Source: Comamonadaceae bacterium
GTDB lineage: Bacteria > Pseudomonadota > Gammaproteobacteria > Burkholderiales > Burkholderiaceae_C
Reading direction: 5' to 3'
Length of the DNA: 55,519 bases
Assembly (NCBI GenBank): GCA_015999985.1
Contig: JAECRA010000026.1
Coordinates: forward strand, 1 to 55,519
The first letter of the stretch is position 1, and every line of letters starts with the position of its first letter. The position numbers and the translations under genes are program-made. Under the pieces are notes generated by a model. The model was not told where the DNA came from. It was given only the letters and a program-made list of their open reading frames with translations, and ran no database searches. This document shows positions 43,009 to 51,841 of this stretch, one piece after another.

Positions 43009-45204
43009 TCATCGCGTAGGCGAGCCTGCAGATGACTCGCCGGATGCAGGTTGCTGAACCGGTTGCTGAACGGGCGCTTGGCGGGCTGAGGGCGCACTCT
43101 GTTTGATTTCTTCCTGCGCAGATCTGGATGCCGGCCCTGCCTTAGGCGACTGCGTGGCCTTCGCCAACAGAGGCGCGCAACCCTTGTCATCTTCCGCACC
43201 AGGTACCGTGATCGGCAGCAAAGCCAACGCACCAGGCGCTGCAGCAACGGCTGCGACAGCGACCGCTGCACGAAGGATGAGGGGACCGGCTTTGACTCCA
43301 ACGTTGGCCTTCGCAAACGGTCCACTGACCTCCAACGGTGTGCGCAATGAGAAAAACTTAAGCTCGTAGGCTTTCGGATTCACATCCAGATCCACCATTT
43401 CACGACGCATGTCTGCGGTGCCGGTGATATCTATCAAAGCCTCTTCCGTGTTGATCTTGACGTTGCGCGCGTAGGCAACTCCGTTCACCACTGGTACGTC
43501 CGCCACAGCGCATCTCAGTTGCACTTCCTTGTCGGTACCGAAGAGTTTTGAAAGTACCACACTGCCCAGATTCAGGCCAGCCAGGTCCAGCAACTGCTGG
43601 CTCATAACTCCGTCACGCACGTAGAGTTTGGCTTCCCCGTTGGCGCTCGCCAATATGCTGGCGACGGAGTTGCCTTGACCGTCGAGGGCGATGCCTCCGT
43701 CCACGCTGCCCAGACTTTTCTTCATCAACTCGATCTTGGGGAAAAGCGCAGACAGACTCAGATCTTCGACGTTCCCGCGCACAGAAGCACGCAACGGCTT
43801 GGCATTGGCGTCCAGTTGCACTTTGGTCTTGAATCGTCCCTTTGCCACACCGAAATCAAGCGGGTCGAGCTTGAGCCTCGCGTTTTCCATGACTGCACGC
43901 AGACGAAGGCTCTCAAGAGGGACGGCTTCAGGGCGGATGATCTTCAGGCCCTCGAATCGGATGTCCATGTCCATCTTGTCCCAGCGATCCGTAGCGAACG
44001 GTTCATCAGGGAGCACTTTTCCCGGGCGCTTCGGTTTGTCAGGTTTACTGGAGCCTATTCCAATAGTGGGCCCCAGATCCGCCAGCCGCAGCTGACGAGA
44101 ACTCACTTGGCCGGTGAGTTTCGGACGTGGTTTCGCGGACGTATAGCTAAGCTCTCCGCGCAAATCGCTTTGTCCTACTGTGCCGGTGAAGTCCTTGTAC
44201 GTCCAAACTGCGCGCTCAGGTTCAAGCGAGCCGATCAGCTGTCCGCGGGTCTGAAACTCGGGCGTATCCGGAAGGACCAGCCCCGTCAGTTGATACAAAT
44301 CGGCCATGCTGCCGCCTTTGACTGACACTCGGAAATCCAGACCGGAAAGTGCTCTGGGGTTTTCTACGATGCCGACGGCGGTTGCAGCAAGCTTTCCGGC
44401 GCGAGCATCGACCTTCAGTGGGTAGTCCACCTTTTCATCACGCAAAGAGAGCAACTGTCCGGCCTTGCCGTCTCCCTTTATTTCGGCCTTGGCGTATTTG
44501 CCCGTCAGCGTGAACCCGATCCCATAGCGCCCGTCCTCGGACTCTCCAGCTGGCAGGCTAGCCAACTGCGCTTGAACCGACAGATCCATTTTGGCGTCAT
44601 CGTAGGCCAATCTACCCTGATTGACGGCAATGCCGCCGAGGGAAACGGTCCACGGTTTAGCGTCATCGGCTTTTGGACCCGGCAAATTCAGGCTCCAATT
44701 ATTGGAGCCATCGAGCTTTCGAATGAGGCGAACATCAGGGTCTGTCAGATCGACTCGCTTGATGTCAAACGTGCGCCAGAGCAGGGGAGGTAACACCAGA
44801 TTGACGGCCGCTCGCCCGACCTGAGCGAACTCGCTGGCGGGCAGAGCGGTGCCGGGGGAAGTTGTATTTGGCGAGGTAGATGGTTCAGGAGATTGTGGGC
44901 CGCGTGCGGCGTCACCCGGAACAAATCCGGCAGGATTGCCTACATGGATATCGTTCGCTTTCACTATCGGACCCGGGATCCAGCGTTGCCAACCGGGCTC
45001 CAATGTCTGTGGCCATTGCCAATCGACTGAAAGATCTCCGCGTATGGCGAAATCCCGTCCCAAGGCCTCTGAAACCTTCTGATTGATCCACGGGCGGTGT
45101 CGGTTCCAGTCATTGAAGTAGACGAAAGCGGCAACAGCCGAAAACAAAGCGAGAACGCCCAGAACAACCCAAAGCGCGATTCGAAAAATTGGACTCCTGA
45201 TCAT
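43009..45204 (-). CDS. AsmA-family envelope protein
   Basis: 731 residues. One N-terminal membrane anchor (about 8-30: RIALWVVLGVLALFSAVAAFVYF) is followed by WNRHRPWINQKVSEALGRDFAI, the typical AsmA opening, and a long beta-rich region. AsmA_2-type segments are seen in the C-terminal third (GGIALDGQGNSVASILASANGEAKLYVRDG). The last ~60 residues are Ala/Pro/Gln/Ser-rich. AsmA-like proteins are relatives of the Vps13/BLTP bridge family and are thought to carry phospholipids between the two membranes. It is divergent from the peptidase genes and has no operon partner. Confidence 0.9.
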   Translation of the reverse strand: MIRSPIFRIALWVVLGVLALFSAVAAFVYFNDWNRHRPWINQKVSEALGRDFAIRGDLSVDWQWPQTLEPGWQRWIPGPIVKANDIHVGNPAGFVPGDAARGPQSPEPSTSPNTTSPGTALPASEFAQVGRAAVNLVLPPLLWRTFDIKRVDLTDPDVRLIRKLDGSNNWSLNLPGPKADDAKPWTVSLGGIAVNQGRLAYDDAKMDLSVQAQLASLPAGESEDGRYGIGFTLTGKYAKAEIKGDGKAGQLLSLRDEKVDYPLKVDARAGKLAATAVGIVENPRALSGLDFRVSVKGGSMADLYQLTGLVLPDTPEFQTRGQLIGSLEPERAVWTYKDFTGTVGQSDLRGELSYTSAKPRPKLTGQVSSRQLRLADLGPTIGIGSSKPDKPKRPGKVLPDEPFATDRWDKMDMDIRFEGLKIIRPEAVPLESLRLRAVMENARLKLDPLDFGVAKGRFKTKVQLDANAKPLRASVRGNVEDLSLSALFPKIELMKKSLGSVDGGIALDGQGNSVASILASANGEAKLYVRDGVMSQQLLDLAGLNLGSVVLSKLFGTDKEVQLRCAVADVPVVNGVAYARNVKINTEEALIDITGTADMRREMVDLDVNPKAYELKFFSLRTPLEVSGPFAKANVGVKAGPLILRAAVAVAAVAAAPGALALLPITVPGAEDDKGCAPLLAKATQSPKAGPASRSAQEEIKQSAPSARQAPVQQPVQQPASGESSAGSPTR

Positions 45205-45352
45205 CAGCTCATCCTAATGATGAAATGACCGTTTTCCAGGCATAAATGCTTGTACGCGCGATTGTCCTACGCTTGAATTAGGGAAGAACGGGCCGTTCCC
45301 CGGTGAACACACTGAGCCGATGGATGTCGGGGAGAGCTGGTTTGGAACTTTG

Positions 45353-45447
45353 TTTACGTAAAGGTTACTCACCCTCGAGGGTGTGGGCGCCCCTGTAGCA
45401 ATCAGGGCGTCGTCTTTACAGATCGATTGACCCCGGGCCTCTGTAAA
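45353..45447. promoter_or_regulatory. Dyad-rich regulatory region upstream of the first peptidase gene
   Basis: Four dyads in 95 bases: palindrome TTTACGTAAA (45353-45362), palindrome ACCCTCGAGGGT (45371-45382), hairpin CGCCCCTG/CAGGGCG (45388-45409) and inverted repeat TTTACAGA/TCTGTAAA (45415-45422 and 45440-45447). They end 36 bases before the peptidase ATG. Confidence 0.45.
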
Positions 45448-45483
45448 ATCGAGAACTTAAGTATCTTCAATGGGTGGCGTTTT

Positions 45484-47310
45484 ATGAAGTTTCGTCGATC
45501 GATTTTTATGTTCACCGCCGGCTTGGTGGGCGCTGCTTCGATTTTTGGTCTCAGCGCATGCGGAGGAAGCGACACTTCGGGCCCATTTCAAAAGTACCGT
45601 GAACAAACTGTTCAATGGACCGCGTGCGATCCCACCATCCTGGGCGCGAATGATTCGACTATCGACGAACTCAGCCCGGAAATCGGGGCCCGTCTACGAT
45701 GCGGCTTTGTGCGCGCTCCGTTGGATTGGTCTACACCTGAACGTGGCGATGTCGTTCTCGCCGTCATGCGCTTGGCGGCTGGTACGCCAGAGAAGCGGCG
45801 CGGCTCTTTGGTGTTCAACCCGGGTGGACCGGGTGGAGATGGCTTGTCAACCGCTTTTACTTTGTTTTCGGCGTTCGCCCAGAGCAACCCCGACAACCCG
45901 CAGGGAGCACGACAGTTGCGCCTGCTGGATGAGTACGACATGGTGGGGTTCTCGCCCCGGGGTACTGGCGCTAGCACTCAATTTCAGTGTGGCACGAATG
46001 AATTGATGCGAAGTTTTCATCAGAGTGCGGCTGAATGGGATACGCCTGAAAACATCGCAAATATCCACTACAACACAAGCAAGATTGCACAGGCCTGCGC
46101 GAAAAATCCCATCACACCCTACATCAACACAGATGCCACGGCGCGCGATATAGATTTGCTTCGAGGCTTGTTGGGCGATGAGAAACTCAACTATGTGGGT
46201 TACTCCTATGGGACATGGTTAGGTTCGTGGTTTGCGAGCCTGTTCCCTGAAAAAGTAGGACGCATGGTCTTGGATAGCTCAGTGGATTTCACTTCCACAT
46301 TTGAGCAACGTAGAGTGCTCAATCAGCCCCTGGCGCGCGAGCGCATGCTCAATGAAGTCATGATTCCCTACTCGGTGCGGCATGCCGATTATTTTCAGCT
46401 TGGCGCCACTGATACAGAAGTGAGAGCGATCATGCCCGCATTGAGTGCGCGTGTGCAGGAATTGTTGGGTACTGCGCTCGGTGGTATGGGTTATAGCCGC
46501 CAAAGTGCCAACGCATATTTAAGGGCTATTTCCGCAGCTCGAGGCTTGGACACTGTGCTCAAGGCTGCATCTGATGTGGCAGACATGCAGGCGATTAAAG
46601 CTGCATTGGACCAACACGTATTCGATCCCACAAGCCAAGAGCAAAACCAGCTTACTCGCGAAGTTGCGGCGGATTTTTATTGGGCATACGTTGCAACATT
46701 CATACGGCCACAGCCCTCCAGCGTCGCTCTGGATAGCTCCGGTGCAGTTTGGACGGCAGTCACTTGCAATGACAGGCCGGCTCCCACGGAATTGACCACG
46801 TTGGCTGGTTTGGTGCGAGATGTGGCCCGTCGGGCACCCATGTTTGTAGCCGCCTCACTGTCGGCATACCCTTGCAGCTTCTGGGGGGAGGCGACGGTGA
46901 GCAAACCTGAGTTAACGCCCATGAAGTCACTCGACGTCCTGATGGTTCAGTCACAGTACGACACGGCCACCAGTACAGACGGCGCCAATGTGTTTTTCGC
47001 AGAATTGCCTGCTGCTCGCCGCGTCTATGTGTCCGGGGATTTTCAGCATGGGGTTTACCCATATTCGGATTCCTGTGTGGACCCTATCGTGACCAGCTAT
47101 CTCTTGGGCGAATCACCCTCGCAGCGCGAAGCCGTTTGTGCAGGGCATCCATTGGAGCAAGATGCTCTGACTCCCAACGCCAGGAGCAAAGCGGCCAGCG
47201 CTCCCGAATCGCCCGCAAGCGCTCCGCCGGTTTACAAAGACCCTGAAAGAGCCCGCGAACTCATCGAGGAGTTCAAGCGTGGCCTGATTCCACCTCAGTA
47301 CAGGCATTGA
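45484..47310 (+). CDS. TAP-like alpha/beta hydrolase peptidase, lipoprotein, copy 1
   Basis: 608 residues from the ATG at 45484 (MKFRRSIFMF); the earlier TTG at 45427 would spoil the signal peptide. The lipobox GLSAC puts the lipidated Cys at 26, followed by GGSD. Catalytic features of Streptomyces tripeptidyl aminopeptidase-like enzymes: oxyanion segment FNPGGPGGDG (about 111-120), nucleophile GYSYG (Ser241), Asp493 in SQYDTA and His522 in DFQHG within the TAP C-terminal domain. It probably trims peptides at the cell surface or periplasm. The tail ends DPERARELIEEFKRGLIP. A close paralogue follows 134 bases downstream. Confidence 0.9.
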   Translation: MKFRRSIFMFTAGLVGAASIFGLSACGGSDTSGPFQKYREQTVQWTACDPTILGANDSTIDELSPEIGARLRCGFVRAPLDWSTPERGDVVLAVMRLAAGTPEKRRGSLVFNPGGPGGDGLSTAFTLFSAFAQSNPDNPQGARQLRLLDEYDMVGFSPRGTGASTQFQCGTNELMRSFHQSAAEWDTPENIANIHYNTSKIAQACAKNPITPYINTDATARDIDLLRGLLGDEKLNYVGYSYGTWLGSWFASLFPEKVGRMVLDSSVDFTSTFEQRRVLNQPLARERMLNEVMIPYSVRHADYFQLGATDTEVRAIMPALSARVQELLGTALGGMGYSRQSANAYLRAISAARGLDTVLKAASDVADMQAIKAALDQHVFDPTSQEQNQLTREVAADFYWAYVATFIRPQPSSVALDSSGAVWTAVTCNDRPAPTELTTLAGLVRDVARRAPMFVAASLSAYPCSFWGEATVSKPELTPMKSLDVLMVQSQYDTATSTDGANVFFAELPAARRVYVSGDFQHGVYPYSDSCVDPIVTSYLLGESPSQREAVCAGHPLEQDALTPNARSKAASAPESPASAPPVYKDPERARELIEEFKRGLIPPQYRH

Positions 47311-47323
47311 GGGCCAGGTGAGC

Positions 47324-47383
47324 GTGTCGGAATGTATTGATGAGTTCAAGTGGTCCATGATGTCACCTGACTTGCGCAGTTGA
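47324..47383 (+). pseudogene. Fossil C-terminus of a third TAP-like peptidase gene
   Basis: Read from 47324 this encodes VSECIDEFKWSMMSPDLRS and a stop. It aligns with the last residues of both neighbours (ARELIEEFKRGLIPPQYRH and ARELIEEFKRGLIPPRLKQ), keeping E-x-I-x-E-F-K and the P and R near the end. It is in a different frame from copy 1 and has no upstream coding sequence, so most of the gene was deleted. Confidence 0.7.
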
Positions 47384-47444
47384 ATCAACACTAGAGAGTT
47401 CCTAGCCTACGTGCGCCAACAGTTTGTAAGAAAGCCAACCCTTG

Positions 47445-49268
47445 ATGAAGAAAATTCTGCCTCTACGTATCCGCGCATTGCATTTGTGCGTCATCGCCCT
47501 TGCGGGCTTAGGTGGATGCGGCGGAGATGAGCCTCAGGATCCCCTGCAGAAATACCACGAACAAACTGTGGGATGGAGTGCCTGCGATCCCACCATTTTG
47601 GGCGTCAGCAGTGCCACCATGAACGAACTTATGGCATCAGCGGGCGAGCGATTGCAATGCGGCTTTGTGAAGGCTCCGCTGGATTGGTCAAATACTGAGC
47701 GTGGTGATGTCGTTATGGCGGTCATGCGGATGGCCGCTGGCACTCCAGACAAAAAGCGTGGTTCCCTGGTGTTCAACCCAGGTGGGCCTGGTGCAGATGG
47801 CCTGAGCATGGCCATAAACCTGTTCGCAGCGTTTGGGAATAGCAATCCCGAGAGTCCTCAGGGCGCTCGTCAACTTCGTCTTCTTGACGAATACGACATG
47901 ATCGGTTTTTCTCCTCGTGGAACGGGCGCAAGCACCCGCTTGAGTTGCGCTACCAATGAGATCGAACGCCCTCTGATTACAAGCGCGGCTGAATGGGACA
48001 CGCCTGAAAACATTGCCAATGCCAACTACAACGGACGCAAGCTCGCCGAGGCATGCCTGAAAAACCCCATCACGCCGTATATCAACACTGATGCCACGGC
48101 GCGTGACGTAGACCTCCTTCGTGGCCTGCTGGGGGACGAGAAACTCAACTATCTGGGTTACTCCTATGGCACTTGGCTAGGTGCGTGGTATGCAAGTTTG
48201 TTTCCTGAGAAAGTAGGCCGCATGGTGCTGGACAGCGCGTTGGACTTCGGCAGTACGCTGGAGCAGGGCATATTCCTTGGTCAACCTCCGGCGCGTCAGA
48301 GCTTGTTTGACGATGTCCTGGCGCCCTATGCGATTCGGCATGCAGACTATTTTCAGTTAGGCAACACGCAGGCAGAAGTACGAGCCGTTATGCCTGCTCT
48401 GAGCCCACGAGTACAACAGGTACTTGCGGTACCCTTGATGGGCTTGAGTTACCAGCGTACCAATGCAGACAGTTTTCTGGACACGATTTCTGCTGCCCAT
48501 GGATTGGATGCCGCGCTCAAGCTTGCGCCAAATCCTGAAGATATGCAGGCTGTAGCCCAAGCGCTGAACCAATACGTGTTTGACGCGACCAACCCGTTAC
48601 GCAACATTGCGCTCCGTCAAACTGCAGGTTCTCTGCTTCAGATGTACGCGCAGACGTGGGTGAACCCTTCCCCCAACAGCTTCAGCATGGATTCTTCCAA
48701 GTCCGCGCTGATTGCAGTGCATTGCAACGATACGCTGGCCACTACCGATTTGACAGTTTGGGAAAGTCTGGTGAGGGGCCTTGCAGCTCAGGCCCCCATG
48801 TTTTTCTCTACTCTCCTTGATGTTCATGTGTGTAGCTTTTGGGGTGGGCCTAAGGTCAACAAGCCAGCCATCACCGCCATCAAGGATTTGAATGTGCTGC
48901 TGCTCCAGTCCCAATATGATGCCGCCACTGCAACAGTAGGAGCCAATGCGCTGTTTCAACAGCTGCCCAAGGCGCACCGCGTGTATGTGGCCAACGACTT
49001 CCAACACGGCCTTTATCCGTACACCGATTCCTGCGTGGATCCGCTAGTGACCAACTACCTGCTGGGCGAGTCCCTTAGCCAGCGTGAAGAGATCTGTGCT
49101 GGTCACCCATTGGAACAAGACGCGCCGACACCTGCGGGCGAAGCTAAAGCAGCAGACTCACCGGAGGTGCCTGCGAGCCAACCACCGGTATACAAGGACC
49201 CTGAGAAGGCGCGCGAACTTATAGAAGAGTTCAAGCGGGGCCTGATTCCACCTCGGCTCAAGCAGTAG
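47445..49268 (+). CDS. TAP-like alpha/beta hydrolase peptidase, lipoprotein, copy 2
   Basis: 607 residues from the ATG at 47445, directly after a possible TTG. The lipobox LGGC places the lipidated Cys at 25. It keeps FNPGGPGADG, GYSYG with Ser240, SQYDAATATVGA with the Asp and DFQHGLYPYTDSCVDP with the His. Strongly similar to copy 1 through the catalytic core and the C-terminal TAP domain, but the central lid region (about 270-440) has diverged, so the two may prefer different peptides. The tail ends DPEKARELIEEFKRGLIP. It shares the transcription direction with copy 1, and a bidirectional terminator follows. Confidence 0.9.
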   Translation: MKKILPLRIRALHLCVIALAGLGGCGGDEPQDPLQKYHEQTVGWSACDPTILGVSSATMNELMASAGERLQCGFVKAPLDWSNTERGDVVMAVMRMAAGTPDKKRGSLVFNPGGPGADGLSMAINLFAAFGNSNPESPQGARQLRLLDEYDMIGFSPRGTGASTRLSCATNEIERPLITSAAEWDTPENIANANYNGRKLAEACLKNPITPYINTDATARDVDLLRGLLGDEKLNYLGYSYGTWLGAWYASLFPEKVGRMVLDSALDFGSTLEQGIFLGQPPARQSLFDDVLAPYAIRHADYFQLGNTQAEVRAVMPALSPRVQQVLAVPLMGLSYQRTNADSFLDTISAAHGLDAALKLAPNPEDMQAVAQALNQYVFDATNPLRNIALRQTAGSLLQMYAQTWVNPSPNSFSMDSSKSALIAVHCNDTLATTDLTVWESLVRGLAAQAPMFFSTLLDVHVCSFWGGPKVNKPAITAIKDLNVLLLQSQYDAATATVGANALFQQLPKAHRVYVANDFQHGLYPYTDSCVDPLVTNYLLGESLSQREEICAGHPLEQDAPTPAGEAKAADSPEVPASQPPVYKDPEKARELIEEFKRGLIPPRLKQ

Positions 49269-49424
49269 GTATACTGGCTTTTGATCTCCGCCTACGCACA
49301 TTGAGCGATGGCGCGAATGAGCGAATTGTCTAGGAGGCTGCGAGGGCTGGGCGCCCCCGGCAGAAGGATCGCTGGCTGCAATGCGCGAGAAAACGCTCCG
49401 GGTTAAAGGAAGCTGCTGTTAAAT

Positions 49425-49454
49425 AAAAAAGGAGCGCTTATGCGCTCCTTTTTT
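49425..49454. terminator. Bidirectional intrinsic terminator
   Basis: AAAAAA-GGAGCGC-TTAT-GCGCTCC-TTTTTT: a perfect 7-base GC-rich stem with a tetraloop, flanked by an A-run and a T-run. It works in both directions between the convergent peptidase and parvulin genes. Confidence 0.93.
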
Positions 49455-49519
49455 ATACTACGATTTGCCGCTGACAGCCTGGCCTTTGCAGGCCTGGGGC
49501 TGTTGTTTGAATTGCTGAA

Positions 49520-50338
49520 CTATTCAACTTTGGCTTTGGCGCGCAGCTCTTCCTGGTACTTCATCAGTTTCTGCTGCTGCATCTGCTGAGCGATTTGCGG
49601 TTTGACATCTTCGAACTTCGGCAGCTCTGGCGCCTTGGCTTCGCGAATGTCGTCGACACGAATGACGTGGTAGCCGAATTGTGATTTAACGGCTACGTCA
49701 GTGGTCTGGCCTTTGTTCAGCTTTTTGAGGGCATCCGAAAACTCGGGCACATAGCCGGCAGGATTGGCCCAGCCCAGGTCACCACCATTGGCACCGGAGC
49801 CTGGGTCCTTGGATTGTTTCTTGGCGATTTCATCAAAGCTGCCGCCTTTTTTGAGCTGGGCAATGATGGCCTTGGCCTGATCTTCCTTCTCTACCAGGAT
49901 GTGGCGTGCCTTGTATTCCTTGGCGCCTGCTGCGGGAGCCTGCGCACCGACAATGCGGTCGTACTCCGCTTTGGCTTCGGCGTCAGTGACAGGGTTTTTT
50001 TCCTGGTATTGATTGAAGAGCGCGTTGATCATCACGCTCTGGCGTGCCATTTCCATTTTTTTGCGGAAATCCGCAGTGCCTTCAACGCCTTGCTTCTGCG
50101 CTTCTTGCATGAAGATTTCCATGGCGATGACTTGTTCTTTCATCTGGCCGGCCATTTCTGGGGGAACAGGGCGGCCCGTACGAGCGGCTTGTTCAGCTAC
50201 TTGCTCTTCCAGTGCAACCAAACGGGTTTTTGGAACCGGTTTGCCGTTGACGATGGCGATATTCTGAGCAATGGCGGGAAGTGCCAGTGCGCCCGTGAGA
50301 AAGGCGGCTGCGGAAGCGGCCAGGATCTGTTTTTTCAT
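49520..50338 (-). CDS. Periplasmic peptidyl-prolyl isomerase (parvulin, PpiC/PrsA type)
   Basis: 272 residues from the ATG at 50338, which has AAGG upstream; the ATG at 50362 would put eight residues before the signal peptide. The signal peptide is MKKQILAASAAAFLTGALAL with cleavage after AIAQ. A SurA_N-like helical chaperone segment follows, then a parvulin domain: KARHILVEKEDQAKAIIAQL, then DPGSGANGGDLGWANPAGYV and SQFGYHVIRVDDI. It catalyses cis-trans proline isomerisation and assists folding of exported proteins. Last gene of the selO-msrB-yciB-bolA-ppiC run, 183 bases after bolA. Confidence 0.94.
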   Translation of the reverse strand: MKKQILAASAAAFLTGALALPAIAQNIAIVNGKPVPKTRLVALEEQVAEQAARTGRPVPPEMAGQMKEQVIAMEIFMQEAQKQGVEGTADFRKKMEMARQSVMINALFNQYQEKNPVTDAEAKAEYDRIVGAQAPAAGAKEYKARHILVEKEDQAKAIIAQLKKGGSFDEIAKKQSKDPGSGANGGDLGWANPAGYVPEFSDALKKLNKGQTTDVAVKSQFGYHVIRVDDIREAKAPELPKFEDVKPQIAQQMQQQKLMKYQEELRAKAKVE

Positions 50339-50521
50339 TGATATTTGCCTTGGAGAACCCACGCGGGGCAGATAAGTATGAGCAGTGAGACTGCTAAGTC
50401 TTGAAAAGGTTCTTGGCGTCTGCCTGTTTACTCTCGTCGCACAGGGCTTTTAGCCATGGCAAGTAAGGCAGACTCGAGGATTGCCGAAGCGGAAGTATAT
50501 GCGCCAGGATCGACTGGCGTT

Positions 50522-50812
50522 TTAGCGTGCCTCGATGGCGATCGCGTGGACGCCTTCGTCGATGAAACTCTGCAGTGCTTCGTAGACGATGCGATGTTTG
50601 GCTACCCGAGTCTTGCCTTCGAACAGCGGTGAAGCCACACGCACTCTGAAGTGGGTGCCGTGACCGGATCCGTTGGCACCTACATGGCCCTCGTGCTGCC
50701 AGCTTTCGTCCAGCACATCAAGCTCGGTGGGTCGCAGGACTTCCCGCAGCCGTGCGGCCATCTGATCGGCCAGAGGGGACGATTGGAGTTCGTTTTCTGG
50801 ATGAATACTCAT
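50522..50812 (-). CDS. bolA: BolA-family protein
   Basis: 96 residues. The BolA fold is clear: [20 protein letters not shown], then [22 protein letters not shown] with the conserved H-F-x-V, and [20 protein letters not shown] with the RH-x-x-V-Y motif and ending AIAIEAR. BolA proteins pair with monothiol glutaredoxins to handle 2Fe-2S clusters and influence cell shape and stress responses. It overlaps yciB by 4 bases (ATGA). Confidence 0.93.
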   Translation of the reverse strand: MSIHPENELQSSPLADQMAARLREVLRPTELDVLDESWQHEGHVGANGSGHGTHFRVRVASPLFEGKTRVAKHRIVYEALQSFIDEGVHAIAIEAR

Positions 50813-51396
50813 CGAGCGCTCCCGGGAGGCAGGGTTGGATCATCCGGGCTCTTGTCCGTGGACTCTGGAACTGGTTCGCTCATGTGGCGCGCCACATAGA
50901 AGCCCTGTCCGATGATGAACAACACTGGAAACGCGTAACCCCACAGCTTGAAATTGGCCCATGCATCTGTTGAGTAAAAGGCCGCCACATAGCCATTGAT
51001 GGCGGCCATGAACAAGCAATAGAGTACCCATATGGTGTTCAAGCGGACCCATACCGGCTCAGGCAGGCTGAGTTGGCTGCCAAGCATGATCTTGAGGAAA
51101 TTCTTGCCGAATCCCCAAAGCGCTACAGCCAGGGCAATGGCCATCGCTGTGTACAGGACCGTGGGTTTCCACTTGATGAAGCGTTCGTCCTGCAATACCA
51201 GTGTGAGCGTGCCAAAGATAAGAATCAGCGCGAGCGTTGCTTTGTGCATCGTGCTGAGTTTCTTGTCCATCAGATAGATGATCACCATCTGAAGCGTGGT
51301 GGCGGCCATCAATACAGCGGTTCCTACATAGATGCCTTCCAGCTTGTAAGCGATGAAGAAAAGGACAATGGGCGCGAAATCAAGCAGGAGTTTCAT
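50809..51396 (-). CDS. yciB: Inner-membrane septation-related protein (YciB/IspZ family)
   Basis: 195 residues with five membrane helices. The family start [20 protein letters not shown] is followed by [33 protein letters not shown] and [20 protein letters not shown]. YciB acts in envelope integrity and cell division and interacts with elongation and division proteins in E. coli. The last ~20 residues are polar. It follows msrB by 37 bases and overlaps bolA. Confidence 0.94.
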   Translation of the reverse strand: MKLLLDFAPIVLFFIAYKLEGIYVGTAVLMAATTLQMVIIYLMDKKLSTMHKATLALILIFGTLTLVLQDERFIKWKPTVLYTAMAIALAVALWGFGKNFLKIMLGSQLSLPEPVWVRLNTIWVLYCLFMAAINGYVAAFYSTDAWANFKLWGYAFPVLFIIGQGFYVARHMSEPVPESTDKSPDDPTLPPGSAR

Positions 51397-51433
51397 GAGG
51401 GAGCGAGCAGTCAGCCGTGATGGACAGGCTGCA

Positions 51434-51841
51434 TTATCGTGGGGTGAAGTCCAGAGAGGCTGAATTCATGCAGTAGCGCAAGCCCGTGGGCGTTGGTCCG
51501 TCAGGAAAAACATGGCCCAGGTGGGCGCCACAGTTGGCGCACACGGTTTCAACGCGAACCATGCCGAGGCTGACGTCCCTGTGCTCTTCAATCGCGCCAG
51601 GAATGGCCAGGGAAAAACTGGGCCAGCCGCAGCCCGCGTCAAACTTGGTGCCGGATTCGAACAGTTTCGCGCCGCAGCAGATACAGTGGTAGCTGCCGTC
51701 AGCCCAGTGTTGTTCGTACTTGCCGGTATAGGGGCGCTCTGTGGCGGCATGACGTGTGACCTGGTAGGCCACGGGTTCGGCGTTTTTGGAGTCGAGTAGC
51801 GCGCGCCACTGTTCATCTGTTTTTTCAACGGGGTGGGTCAT
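51434..51841 (-). CDS. msrB: Peptide-methionine (R)-S-oxide reductase
   Basis: 135 residues from the ATG at 51841. The zinc site is complete with [11 protein letters not shown] and [13 protein letters not shown]; the catalytic Cys lies in the C-terminal [11 protein letters not shown] and the segment [14 protein letters not shown] holds the resolving Cys. It reduces methionine R-sulfoxide in proteins. Its ATG overlaps the selO stop codon by 4 bases (ATGA), which couples translation of two redox-related enzymes. Confidence 0.96.
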   Translation of the reverse strand: MTHPVEKTDEQWRALLDSKNAEPVAYQVTRHAATERPYTGKYEQHWADGSYHCICCGAKLFESGTKFDAGCGWPSFSLAIPGAIEEHRDVSLGMVRVETVCANCGAHLGHVFPDGPTPTGLRYCMNSASLDFTPR

